Shown here: one piece after another, positions 16,669 to 24,771 of the stretch | Numbering within the stretch: position 1 is the stretch's first letter | Layout of the letters: each line of letters opens with the position of its first letter | NCBI RefSeq assembly: GCF_008974285.1 | Contig: NZ_BKZV01000001.1 | Span: 62,001 to 126,000 of the forward strand | Source: Thermogemmatispora aurantia | Lineage (GTDB): Bacteria; Chloroflexota; Ktedonobacteria; Ktedonobacterales; Ktedonobacteraceae | Reading direction: 5' to 3' | DNA length: 64,000 bases | Position numbers and translations under genes: made by a program | Notes under the pieces: model-generated | What the model was told of the DNA's origin: nothing | Databases searched by the model: none | The model's input: the letters and a program-made list of their open reading frames with translations, nothing else

Positions 16669-17289
16669 TCACTCTCGCGCCGACTCAGAGCCTACCGCTC
16701 GCTCAGCGGGATCAGCCTCAGCGGCGTGCTGGTCTGCCTGCGATAGCCTGATGCGAGCTAGGGACTGCGACGGTTGCCCGGCAATGTCCGCCTGTCCACC
16801 CGCCGTCTCCTGCGAGCTGTGCTGCTCGCCAACTCCAGCTTGCTCGCTCAGCGCCCGGCGTACCTCGATACGCACTCCGGCACTTTCTCCGACCTCGCCC
16901 AGCCCCAGCACTTCGAAGAGCCGACGCATCTCACGCAGCGCATTCTCAGCACGCATTTGCGCCTCTCTTGCCTCCTGAATCTCCTGCTGGAGAACGCGGA
17001 CATGCCTGCGAATCTGCATGATATAGCGAATGCCAACCGCGTTCACTCCCTGCTCATATAATTCGGCCACCTCTTCGAGGATGGCCAGATCACTATCGGA
17101 GTAGAGGCGATTCTTGCCGCTTTGACGCGCCGGCTCCAGGAGGCCCGCTTTTTCCAGCTCTCCTCCATAGCGTCGCAACATGTGCGGAGGCAGCCCCAGT
17201 AGCTCCGAGACAACCCCTATGGTGTACTTGTGAATTGTGTCTCTCGGCTCACCTGGGACTCTCGCAGATGGCCTGGATCGTCGCTTCAT
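16669..17289 (-). CDS. hspR: HspR-type MerR-family heat-shock repressor
   Basis: 206 residues. The N-terminal part (about 18-90) is a MerR winged helix: KYTIGVVSELLGLPPHMLRRYG, then GLLEPARQSGKNRLYSDSDLAIL. A coiled coil follows (HVRVLQQEIQEAREAQMRAENALREMRRLFEVLG), longer than in actinobacterial HspR, and the last 60 residues look disordered. HspR represses dnaK-type operons by binding inverted repeats, with DnaK as co-repressor. Gene position directly upstream of grpE-dnaK-dnaJ on the same strand supports this role. The ATG at 17289 follows GGAAGGAGGC. No clear HAIR box (CTTGAGT-N7-ACTCAAG) was found, so the operator may have diverged. Confidence 0.8.
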   Translation of the reverse strand: MKRRSRPSARVPGEPRDTIHKYTIGVVSELLGLPPHMLRRYGGELEKAGLLEPARQSGKNRLYSDSDLAILEEVAELYEQGVNAVGIRYIMQIRRHVRVLQQEIQEAREAQMRAENALREMRRLFEVLGLGEVGESAGVRIEVRRALSEQAGVGEQHSSQETAGGQADIAGQPSQSLARIRLSQADQHAAEADPAERAVGSESARE

Positions 17290-17447
17290 GCCAAGCCTCC
17301 TTCCTCAACGACCTCTGACCTGGCCCGCTGTGCCACGCTGTGCCATGCTGTGGGCATCACGCACGCCCCCTCACCCCCTCCCTCACCAACCCACCTCCCC
17401 ACGAGGGGCGCACGCTCACCTGCTCCCCGCTCCCGGGACCTATCCAT

Positions 17448-17476
17448 AGGATATACTTTCTAACAATTTTTGTCAA
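17448..17476 (-). promoter_or_regulatory. hspR promoter
   Basis: Minus strand TTGACA (17476-17471), 17-base spacer, TATCCT (17453-17448), about 160 bases before the hspR start. The spacer begins AAAATTGTTAG; TGACAA-AAA-TTGTTA across it is a near-palindrome and could be an operator. Confidence 0.65.
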
Positions 17477-17552
17477 GTGATTTGTCCAAAAAATCAAAGG
17501 AGCGACTTTCAGACCGATGGCTGGCCCGACAAGATCAGACACAGCTGAGCAC

Positions 17553-18353
17553 CTAAGACTGGAGCAAACGCGCCAGGGCCTCCGCCTGCTCGCTGAACCT
17601 GGCCAGGCGCTTTTTCTTGAGATTCTCGCGCAGAATCCAGGCAATATCTTTGTCATTCCAGCTGGCGCAGATCTGCATCAGCGCAAAGCCGTCCTCTGGG
17701 GCGGCAGCAGTGACGACGCTGAGACTGTAACCCAGAGTCTGACGCAGGGAGCGAAAAGCGGCTTGATGGCGATCCGCTGGCGTCAGCTGGTGCAGCCGCT
17801 CCAGAACCTGGCGATGAATGCTGAGAGCTGCTGTGACGAACCGATGCTCCAGGAGCAGCGATGGCTCAGCCAGGGCAGCTACTGCGGCACGCTGGTGCAA
17901 CAGGAGGCCTTCGGCAGCCAGGCGACTGAGCTGGGCCAGAGTCTCTGCGCTGGCCGCAGGAAGCAGCTGCTGATAGGCCATAACTACTCCCTCGCGAATA
18001 CGCCAGCAGGGAGAAAGCGCTCTCTCTTCTAAGAGGGCCAAAGCCCACGCTCGCCAGTCTGGCCGGACTGCCGCACAGGCCCCCAGGGCAATGAGACCAC
18101 ACAGGACGGTGAATTCGGCAGGGGTGTTGCTCTGCACGTCTTCGCGCTCTGTGCTCAGCAGATAGGTCAGGAGCGTTTCGACAGCTGGCTGATCATTGGA
18201 CAGGTGCAAGGCGAGGAGATGCGCTAGATCATAGGCTAAGGCCAGATTGGCCCGTGGGCCCGGCAGATGGCTCTGCTCCCGCAGATAGAACTCCAGGAGC
18301 CGCGGTCTGCCGCGCAGGGCTTTGTCAATGAGCGGTTCTAGTGTATCTTGCAT
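17553..18353 (-). CDS. Helical-repeat (HEAT-like) protein of unknown function
   Basis: 266 residues, almost all alpha-helical by composition: leucine/alanine-rich helices alternating with short turns, as in HEAT or DNA-alkylation-repeat (AlkD-like) solenoids. Typical segments are DWRAWALALLEERALSPCWRIREGVVMAYQ and EPSLLLEHRFVTAALSIHRQVLERL, where PCWRIREGVVMA resembles the AlkD-type repeat. The C-terminus DKDIAWILRENLKKKRLARF also has the look of DNA alkylation repeat proteins. No signal peptide or membrane segment. No obvious ribosome site precedes the ATG at 18353. It ends 260 bases before hspR in the same direction. Function is not assigned. Confidence 0.6.
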   Translation of the reverse strand: MQDTLEPLIDKALRGRPRLLEFYLREQSHLPGPRANLALAYDLAHLLALHLSNDQPAVETLLTYLLSTEREDVQSNTPAEFTVLCGLIALGACAAVRPDWRAWALALLEERALSPCWRIREGVVMAYQQLLPAASAETLAQLSRLAAEGLLLHQRAAVAALAEPSLLLEHRFVTAALSIHRQVLERLHQLTPADRHQAAFRSLRQTLGYSLSVVTAAAPEDGFALMQICASWNDKDIAWILRENLKKKRLARFSEQAEALARLLQS

Positions 18354-18741
18354 GCTGTTTCAGTTCCTTTGTCTACGCTATCAGGGTCGCTGCCCTGATT
18401 GTAGCACAGAGTCATCGCTGTCTCTAGTTGCTCCTTGCTCGTACTTACGGTTGTCTACTCCTATTCCACCAGACCAACTGGTGCTGGCTGTGCTCCTTTC
18501 TCAACCCTGACTCGCTCACCCACATTCGCGCCTCACTCTCACAACCTGGCCTCTAACTTCCTTAACCTTGACGTAAACGGTAAGCCTGTGCTACAATAAT
18601 AACAGGCGGCTGGCGAAAGCGGTGTTGAAGAGCAGCTTTGCGCGGCTGCAACAGTCGATAGCCCTGGCCAGGCAGCCAGGTTGCCATGCGACAGCGCTCG
18701 TTCTCTTGCTGTAATTCGCTCTCCAGGAGGTCGCCTCAGCG
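18354..18741. other. Divergent intergenic region
   Basis: 388 bases between the helical-repeat gene (minus) and the MerR gene (plus). It carries the MerR promoter/operator at 18567-18597; no gene seen. Confidence 0.55.
18567..18597 (+). promoter_or_regulatory. MerR-gene promoter with an overlapping MerR-type operator
   Basis: TTGACG (18568-18573), 18-base spacer, TACAAT (18592-18597). An imperfect inverted repeat, CTTGACGTAAACGGTAAG (18567-18584, 6 of 8 arm positions pair), covers the -35 box and spacer, the usual place for a MerR-family site. Autoregulation is likely. Confidence 0.6.
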
Positions 18742-19248
18742 ATGGCTATGGCAGATGTGGCATGCTCCTCCGAGCAGACTGGCACTGGTAGACGACGCTT
18801 CTCTCCTCTTTTGACAATTGAGCAGGTGGCTTCTCGTACCGGTCTGACGAAGCGGACGCTGCGCTACTATGAGGAGCTGGGCTTGCTGCGACCCACTGGA
18901 CGCAGCGATGGCAATTATCGCCTCTATAGCGAGGACGATGTGGAACGCGTGGAGCGCATTAAGGAGCTGCGCGATCTATTGGGCTTCTCACTGGCTGAAA
19001 TTCGCGCATTCCTGGAGGCCGACGACGAGCGCGAGCAGCTCCGCGAGGCCTTCCGCCAGGAGAGCGATGTCGAGGCCCGCCTCGCTCAGCTTGAGCGCTG
19101 CGATACCTTGATTCAGCGCCAGCTGCAGTTGATTGAGCAGAAGATCACCGGCCTGGAACAGCTGCGCTCCAGCCTGCAAGCAAGGCTGGACCGCCACGCC
19201 CAACGTCGCGCTGAGTTGCTTCAGCAACGATCCTCTCTTGACAAGTGA
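18742..19248 (+). CDS. MerR-family transcriptional regulator
   Basis: 168 residues. The winged helix spans about 20-90 (LTIEQVASRTGLTKRTLRYYEELGLLRPTGRSDGNYRLYSEDDVERV), then a coiled-coil dimerisation helix ending in ITGLEQLRSSLQARLDRHAQRRAELLQ. No cysteine cluster for metal sensing and no C-terminal ligand domain follow, so the effector is unclear. The ATG at 18742 has AGGAGG 11 bases upstream; ATG 18748 is an alternative. The gene for an MFS exporter follows 490 bases downstream on the same strand, a common pairing in which the MerR protein induces an exporter. Confidence 0.9.
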   Translation: MAMADVACSSEQTGTGRRRFSPLLTIEQVASRTGLTKRTLRYYEELGLLRPTGRSDGNYRLYSEDDVERVERIKELRDLLGFSLAEIRAFLEADDEREQLREAFRQESDVEARLAQLERCDTLIQRQLQLIEQKITGLEQLRSSLQARLDRHAQRRAELLQQRSSLDK

Positions 19249-19736
19249 GCTTTATGCTCCTTGTGCAAGTTTTTTGGCAACGTATATAGTTATATTTCTA
19301 ATCATTAATACATAATGATGGCTGTCTCAGGGGAGCAGACCAATCCCTGAGCGTAGGCAGGTCAGGGGCACGGCCACCTGACAGATGCTTGCAGGTGCAG
19401 GGGCACATGAGGTCCCCGGCATAGTGTTTCCTTCCCGAAGGAGATGTGGACCGGAGAGAGCGGCGAGGTCATGCCGTTCGGTGTGGCTCGCGTGCCTTCC
19501 ACTGGCGTTCCGGTCCACATCTTCTCCTTTCGTAGCTGATATTGCCTTGCCTCACCGGCACTGGCCCTTTGCGGAGCGACTCTCTGTCCCCAGCACTCAA
19601 GCACCAGTTCCACCGCTCTCCTGGCATGGCCTCTTGGAGATTCTCTGCTCATTAGCTTTTTTGCCTGCATTTCTTTAAAAGGCAATTCCTTGGCAGATTG
19701 AGTTGATTTTCTTGAGAGAAGGGATGTGTTAGCAAG
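19249..19736 (+). other. Gap with several hairpins before the MFS gene
   Basis: 488 bases without a credible gene. Hairpins follow one another: CTCAGGG (19326-19332)/CCCTGAG (19345-19351); GTCAGG (19361-19366)/CCTGAC (19377-19382); then the long-loop repeat 19438-19529. A structured leader or small RNA is possible. Confidence 0.4.
19438..19529. repeat. Long-loop inverted repeat before the MFS gene
   Basis: Left arm AAGGAGATGTGGACCGG (19438-19454); right arm CCGGTCCACATCTTCTCCTT (19510-19529). Thirteen bases pair perfectly and the outer AGGAG/CTCCT also pairs after a 3-base offset; loop 55 bases. An AAGGAG inside the left arm is masked when folded, so a ribosome-site switch for a missing or very short frame is conceivable. 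Confidence 0.6.
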
Positions 19737-21098
19737 ATGCGCGTTTCTTCAGAAGAAGAGGTGACCTTATCAGCGCCTGATATGGCCAGAGAAGCTTCTG
19801 CCGCTGCTACGACGACTGCTGTGCTCCAGCCCGCGCCAGCGCAAAGCGGGATTTTTCGCGCCTTCCGGGCTTTACGCCATCGTAATTTTCGTCTTTTCTG
19901 GTTCGGTCAGCTTATTTCGTTGATCGGGACCTGGATGCAGACCACAGCTCAAGCATGGCTGGTGCTGGAGCTGGACCATGACGCCTGGTTACTTGGCGTT
20001 GTCGGGGCCCTTCAGTTCTTGCCTGTACTCTTTTTCGCTCTCTTCGGGGGCATTATTGCCGACCGTCTCCCGAAGAAGCGGATTCTGGTGCTGACGCAAT
20101 CGTCAGCCGCGGTGCAAGCTTTCTTGCTGTGGGTGCTGGTGGCCAGTGGTGCTGTGCAGATCTGGCACGTGCTGGTTCTGGCTCTGCTGCTGGGTATTAC
20201 GAATGCGCTCGATATGCCGACACGGCAGGCTTTCGTGGTGGAGATGGTGGGACGCGAGGATCTGCCGAACGCAGTGGCACTGAACTCGTCCTTGTTCAAT
20301 ATGGCCCGTGTGCTTGGTCCCGCTATTGGTGGCTTGTTGATCGCCCGCCTTGGGGTGGCACCGCTCTTTCTGCTCAACGCGCTGAGCTTTGTACCGGTGA
20401 TCGCGGGCATCGCCATGATCGACTCCCGTCGTCTCTACGCTCAGGCCCGCTTGCCGCTGGGCAAGCAGGGGCAACCCAGTCCTCTGCAGAGCTTGCGCGA
20501 AGGGCTGGCCTATGTGGCGCATACGCCGTCTGTGCTGCTGGTGATTGTGGTGGTGGGCCTGGTCTCACTCTTCGGGATTAATTTCAATGTCTCGCTGCCG
20601 CTCTTCGCCACGGATGTGCTGCATGCCGGACCGGCAGGCTTCGGCTTCATCTCCTCCGCCTTCGGGATCGGTTCACTGCTTTCAGCTCTCTGGCTGGCCT
20701 GGGCTAATAAGCGGCCCACTATTCGCAGTCTCCTTGTTAGTGGCATCGCTTTTAGCATCCTGGAGGCCGGGTTTGCCCTGTCGCCGTGGTATCCGCTGTC
20801 ATTGGTCTTGATCGCCTTGACCGGCTTTACGCAGATCGCTTTCTCGGCGCTGGCCAATACGACCCTGCAGGCTGTGACGCCAGACCACCTGCGCGGGCGC
20901 GTGATGAGCGTCTATATGATGGTCTTCGCTGGTAGCTCGCCCATCGGCAATCTGTACACGGGCGCCCTGGCCGATCTGTTCGGCGCTCCAGCGGCGGTGC
21001 TGGCCGGTGCACTCCCCAGCCTGGTCGCCGCTCTGGCTGGCTGGTTCCTGCGCGGACCTGCCGAGAGAGATTTGACGGAATCGCGACAGTTTCTATAA
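19737..21098 (+). CDS. MFS transporter, enterobactin-exporter-like (MFS_3)
   Basis: 453 residues, twelve predicted transmembrane segments after a 40-residue cytosolic N-terminus. Family motifs: FRALRHRNFRLFWFGQLIS, GTWMQTTAQAWLVLEL, the loop motif GGIIADRLPKKRIL and NALDMPTRQAFVVEMVGREDLPNA, typical of EntS/MFS_3 multidrug or siderophore exporters. It sits behind a MerR regulator gene, suggesting inducible drug or metabolite efflux. The ribosome site (GAAGGGA, 12 bases upstream) is distant. The C-terminal third is duplicated in decayed form immediately downstream (21265-21570). Confidence 0.9.
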   Translation: MRVSSEEEVTLSAPDMAREASAAATTTAVLQPAPAQSGIFRAFRALRHRNFRLFWFGQLISLIGTWMQTTAQAWLVLELDHDAWLLGVVGALQFLPVLFFALFGGIIADRLPKKRILVLTQSSAAVQAFLLWVLVASGAVQIWHVLVLALLLGITNALDMPTRQAFVVEMVGREDLPNAVALNSSLFNMARVLGPAIGGLLIARLGVAPLFLLNALSFVPVIAGIAMIDSRRLYAQARLPLGKQGQPSPLQSLREGLAYVAHTPSVLLVIVVVGLVSLFGINFNVSLPLFATDVLHAGPAGFGFISSAFGIGSLLSALWLAWANKRPTIRSLLVSGIAFSILEAGFALSPWYPLSLVLIALTGFTQIAFSALANTTLQAVTPDHLRGRVMSVYMMVFAGSSPIGNLYTGALADLFGAPAAVLAGALPSLVAALAGWFLRGPAERDLTESRQFL

Positions 21099-21264
21099 CT
21101 GGCTCACGCCTCTAGCCCCGTCAGGCCCACGCCGCCTCAGCCGCGCTGCTATTATCGGTTGCAGGCCAGGCTTAGGGGCCTGGCGCCGGGCTTTCTCCAG
21201 CAAGTCTCTCTTTCGACGGCATGCTCCAGCTTTGCGGCCCACCAGCAGCGCCGTGCCCTCCAGC

Positions 21265-21570
21265 CTGGCGACTGGCCTGCGTCAACCAGCAGTCTACTAG
21301 CCGTAGCCTCTTTGTCAACGGCAGCGCTTGCAGTATACTGAGAGCAGGGTTGGCGCGCCCGCCTCGGTCGCTGCTGTCACTGACCTTGAGCGCCCTGGCC
21401 GACTCCACGCGGATCGCTTCCTCAGCCCGGCCCGGATCGCTACCACCTTGCCGACTGTGATGTCGAAGCAGCAGCGCAGGTGCCTTAGCCGCTCTTCTCG
21501 GGGTGGCAGCGGTGGTACTGGTGGAGGCTGTTCTCAGCCTGAGCGCCATTCTGTCCAGCTCGGCTGATGG
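21265..21570 (+). pseudogene. Decayed C-terminal remnant of a second MFS_3 transporter
   Basis: The DNA and one reading frame align with the intact MFS gene just upstream. Remnant residues RSLFVNGSACSILRAGLA match RSLLVSGIAFSILEAGFA of the parent, and the next stretch, LSLTLSALADSTRIASSA, matches LSLVLIALTGFTQIAFSA. In a shifted frame near 21480-21560, GALAALLGVAAVVLVEAVLS matches GALADLFGAPAAVLAGALPS. The segment between them (parental NTTLQAVTPDHLRGRVMS region) is largely deleted. It has no start, lacks the first two thirds of the gene and is frameshifted, so it cannot make a transporter. A tandem paralogue that decayed is the simplest reading. Confidence 0.75.
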
Positions 21571-21616
21571 CTGCGCGAGCCAATGGAGAAAGATTTGATG
21601 GAGCTGCGATACTGCT

Positions 21617-22432
21617 ATGGCTGCTACTGATGGCCTCGTATGGCGCATCCTGCCGCTCACCGTCGCTGACCAGCAGGTGCATCTGGACTACGGTCTGCGG
21701 TTGCTTGCTGGTAACGAGGCACCTCAGCCACCGACCCTTTATTGGTCGCAGGCCAACAGGACAGGTCTGGTACTGGGTTTCTCTCAGAAGGCGGCGCAAT
21801 TGAACGTTGAGGCCCTGCGCCGGCTGGCCTTGCCGCTCTATCAGCGTCAGGCCGGCGGCACAGCAGTCCTGGTTGGCCCTGATCTGCTGGCTCTGGACGT
21901 CTTTTTGCCGCCAGGACATCCTTTAATTCTGACGGACGTGGTGGAGTCCTATCGCTGGCTGGGAGAGAGCTGGGTGGCGGCCCTGAACCGCTTAGGGATT
22001 ACAACACGCCTTGTTCCACCGGCAGAGGCTCGCGCTCAGCAGGCTCTGCTGAAACAGCCAGCTACGGCGTCGCGCGAGGCCGTGCTGCGCCGCGCCTGCT
22101 ATGGGTCGCTCTCTCCCTACGAAGTGGTGGCGCCTGATCAGCGCAAGGTAGTGGGACTGACTATGATCCGCCGTCGTACAGGGAGTCTGCTACAGTCCGG
22201 GCTGCTGCTGCGCTGGGAGGTGGAGCTGCTCGCCCTGGTTCTGGGTCAGACGGCAGAGGAGCAGGCTCTGCTGCGCCGCGAGCTGCCGCGCCGGGCTGTG
22301 GGACTGGAGACTCTGGCAGGCCGAGCGGTCTCCGTTGCTGAAGTGATGGCCGCTTTCGAACAGGCCTTGCTGGCTCGATTTTTCTCTCCTCCAACGCCGC
22401 AAAAGCACCCCGCTTCTCCTGCTGAGACTTGA
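21617..22432 (+). CDS. Lipoate-protein ligase A-like (BPL/LplA/LipB superfamily) protein
   Basis: 271 residues with the cofactor-ligase fold. VLGFSQ (about 52-57), QRQAGGTAVLVGPDLLALDVFLP (the RRxGGG element, at 76-82 here RQAGGT), CYGSLSPYEV and the lysine-bearing strand RKVVGLTMIRRR (K177) match lipoyl ligases and octanoyltransferases. These attach lipoyl or octanoyl groups to E2/GcvH subunits in the cytosol. Two departures are visible: the usual RR-x-GGG is RQAGGT, and the alcohol in GSAQ is replaced by GLTM, so substrate or activity may differ. The ribosome site is weak. No lipoylated-enzyme genes are near. Confidence 0.78.
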   Translation: MAATDGLVWRILPLTVADQQVHLDYGLRLLAGNEAPQPPTLYWSQANRTGLVLGFSQKAAQLNVEALRRLALPLYQRQAGGTAVLVGPDLLALDVFLPPGHPLILTDVVESYRWLGESWVAALNRLGITTRLVPPAEARAQQALLKQPATASREAVLRRACYGSLSPYEVVAPDQRKVVGLTMIRRRTGSLLQSGLLLRWEVELLALVLGQTAEEQALLRRELPRRAVGLETLAGRAVSVAEVMAAFEQALLARFFSPPTPQKHPASPAET

Positions 22433-22497
22433 CGAGGTGCCGCTCTCGTGCCTATACTAGGCAAACTCCATGAGTATAGTAGCAGAGGTCCTTTACT

Positions 22498-23349
22498 ATG
22501 GCAGATAGGAATGCACCAGGAGCAATTGAGGTTATCAAGGTTCCAGACTACGAGGCGATGGTCATCGGGGCCCATCCCGATGACGCAGATTTTGCCGCCG
22601 CGGGAACCAGCGCCCTCTGGGCTCGCCAGGGGAAGAAGATTGTCTGGGTTATTATGACCGACGGTACGGAGGGTACCGAGGTACCCAGTATGGTGGATAG
22701 AGAGCTGATGGTGGTTCGCGAGCAGGAGCAGCGTCTGGCCTGCGAGGTGCTCGGGGTTCAGGCAGTGGAGTTTCTGCGCTTCCAAGACGGCCATCTGGTG
22801 AATAATGATGAGACGCGCAAGGCTGTGGTGCGCTTGATTCGCAAATACCGTCCGCGTATTGTGATCACGCACGATCCGACGCAGCACATTTTTGCTCCCG
22901 ATCCTGATGAGGAGCCAGATGAGACGGCCTATCTGAATCATCCTGATCACCGTGCCACTGGCAATATTGTGCTCGATGCTATCTTCCCGGCGGCAGTTAA
23001 TCCCCACGCTTACCGCGAGCTGCTGGTTGAAGGGTTCCTTCCCTATCAGGTTCACGAGCTGTATCTTTTCAACAGCGAACACGATAACACCTATATTGAC
23101 ATCAGTGAGACGATCGAACTGAAGGCCAGGGGCCTGCAGTGCCATGTCAGTCAGTTTGGTCCCCAGGCAAATCTGCTGGAGGGTGTGAAGCGTTGGGCTG
23201 CCGAGACGGCCCGCGAGGCCCAGCAGAAAAAGGGTCTGCAGATGCAGTATGCCGAGGGTTTTCGGCGCATCAAGCTCTACATCCCCGGCAAGGAGAAAGG
23301 GAACCAGGAACAGCCTTCGGAGACCCAACAGGAGCAGGCCACTCACTAA
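22498..23349 (+). CDS. PIG-L/LmbE-family zinc deacetylase
   Basis: 283 residues. The N-terminal IGAHPDDADFAAAGT (H26, D28, D29) and the later NHPDHRATG (H148, H151) are the zinc and catalytic motifs of the PIG-L superfamily, which remove acetyl groups from GlcNAc-type sugars such as mycothiol or bacillithiol precursors, or glycan lipids. The protein is cytosolic with no signal peptide. The C-terminus is charged and Gln-rich. It follows the lipoate-ligase-like gene in the same direction after 65 bases. Thiol-cofactor synthesis and glycan editing are both possible; nothing nearby decides. Confidence 0.88.
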   Translation: MADRNAPGAIEVIKVPDYEAMVIGAHPDDADFAAAGTSALWARQGKKIVWVIMTDGTEGTEVPSMVDRELMVVREQEQRLACEVLGVQAVEFLRFQDGHLVNNDETRKAVVRLIRKYRPRIVITHDPTQHIFAPDPDEEPDETAYLNHPDHRATGNIVLDAIFPAAVNPHAYRELLVEGFLPYQVHELYLFNSEHDNTYIDISETIELKARGLQCHVSQFGPQANLLEGVKRWAAETAREAQQKKGLQMQYAEGFRRIKLYIPGKEKGNQEQPSETQQEQATH

Positions 23350-23440
23350 GCAAGCAACTGCCACTACTGGGAAGAGCAGTTAGCGAGGAAGACAGGCGCA
23401 GCGTGAAATGAGTCGGGGAAGAGCTGACACGGCGAGATGA

Positions 23441-24376
23441 TCAGGAGGCTTGTGGTGTCAGCACGGCGTAGAAGCCGCCCCAGAGCTGCAGGAAGCGCGA
23501 TCGTGCCATTGAGGTGTAGTTAAGGCGCGATGAGTCGACCAGGTAGACCGTGCTGGTATTACCTCCACGCACCACCAGCAGGTGACCGCCAGGAAAACGA
23601 TCAGGCGGGAAGCTAACAATCACCGGGCGCCCGCTGTTAGCGATGGCCAGCACCTGGTCGAGCGAGAGATTGTGCCCCCAGAGCGTATTGAAGTGGAAGC
23701 GAGCAGCAGTACGAGCGATACCCGCCTCTTCCAGTAAGCCCTGGTCAGGTGTAATCTCATGGATAGCAGACTCGACCTTTAAGATGTCGGCGATGCGGTA
23801 GTGATAGCCATAGGAGTTGATGACCACCGTCATAGCAGCGGCGGAGCAAGCCGAATAAGCCCACATCTGATATTGGGCCTGGGAGTCATACTGCGCGGGA
23901 TCGAGCTGATTGATGCGCGCCAGGTGACTTGTGGCATCGTAGTGAGCAGTAGAGGCCGGTGCGTTCGAGGTCATCGTTGCCGCCGGCTCAGCAGTCCACA
24001 GGTAGGGCAGGACAAAACCTACTCCACGGGAGAGAAAGAGCTGCGAGCCGAGGAAGATGACAATCAGCAACGAAACCAGGCCGAGAAGGAGAATCTTCCA
24101 GGGGATCTCACGCCAGGGGAAAGAACCAGCGCCATAGACGCGTTCAGAAGCCACTGAGAGCGAGAGCACGCTCGCGCTGCGTCTTCGCGGCTGCGCCACG
24201 GTCGCGATCGGGCTTTGGCGCGCGCGTAAGCGAGGTGTGCTCGGAGGGCGCAGTAGGCGCTCTGCGGCAGCAGGGCGGCGTTTCCGGCCTCTCAACGATG
24301 GGCGCGCGGACAGGTAGAGACCGAACAGTGAGACGGTCAAGGCGACCGCAAAGAGCACGAGCACGAGCACAGGCAT
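23441..24376 (-). CDS. Membrane-anchored C39-like cysteine peptidase
   Basis: 311 residues. Two hydrophobic segments (about 1-22 and 94-115) flank an Arg/Pro-rich cytosolic loop, leaving residues 116-311 outside. The outer part is a papain-fold Peptidase_C39_2 domain: C177 in AYSACSAAAMTVVINSYG, H265 in FPGGHLLVVRGG and D281 in VYLVDSS form the expected Cys-His-Asp set. Substrates of stand-alone C39_2 proteins are mostly unknown, with cell-wall or leader peptides proposed. The ATG at 24376 follows GAGGAG at 9 bases. It is divergent from the asparagine-synthetase-like gene. Confidence 0.8.
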   Translation of the reverse strand: MPVLVLVLFAVALTVSLFGLYLSARPSLRGRKRRPAAAERLLRPPSTPRLRARQSPIATVAQPRRRSASVLSLSVASERVYGAGSFPWREIPWKILLLGLVSLLIVIFLGSQLFLSRGVGFVLPYLWTAEPAATMTSNAPASTAHYDATSHLARINQLDPAQYDSQAQYQMWAYSACSAAAMTVVINSYGYHYRIADILKVESAIHEITPDQGLLEEAGIARTAARFHFNTLWGHNLSLDQVLAIANSGRPVIVSFPPDRFPGGHLLVVRGGNTSTVYLVDSSRLNYTSMARSRFLQLWGGFYAVLTPQAS

Positions 24377-24771
24377 CGATACAGGCTCCTCAGCATCGCC
24401 AGGGTGCCACGTCTCTGGCCGGCTGTCGCGCAGCGGAGCGCGTCATTTTCCTGGCAGTGAGTATGATGTAGCCAACGGTCTGGCTAGAAGGAAGTATAGC
24501 ATAGCCCACGCCAGTCGGGCAAGGCGTATCCTGAGCAGGGGACAGGTTGTCACGTCTTTTTTAGACTAGTGCCTTTATGACCGAAGGCAGCTCAGAGCAC
24601 GTACCCTGGTAGAAAGTCATCCCCCGCCTTCGCTAGCCGGATCTTCCCCCTCCTTTCTCCCTGCGCGCATCTGGGCAGTACTCTATGCTATGATGAGAGA
24701 GTGCGAAAGTATGAGAGTGAGCGTGAGCACCTGCAGCCAGCAGTAGTGCCGCGTACCAGGCAGGAGCGCTT
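24377..24771. other. Divergent intergenic region
   Basis: 395 bases. It holds the candidate promoter for the C39-like gene (24493-24522) and an AGGAG for the opposite gene at 24762-24766. No gene seen. Confidence 0.5.
24493..24522 (-). promoter_or_regulatory. Candidate promoter of the C39-like gene
   Basis: Minus strand TTGCCC (24522-24517), 18-base spacer, TATACT (24498-24493), about 120 bases before the start codon. Confidence 0.45.

Noticed and set aside
21265..21570. Sequencing error splitting a real second MFS gene
   Set aside because: The first two thirds of the gene are absent and the internal deletion is large, so a single base error cannot restore it.
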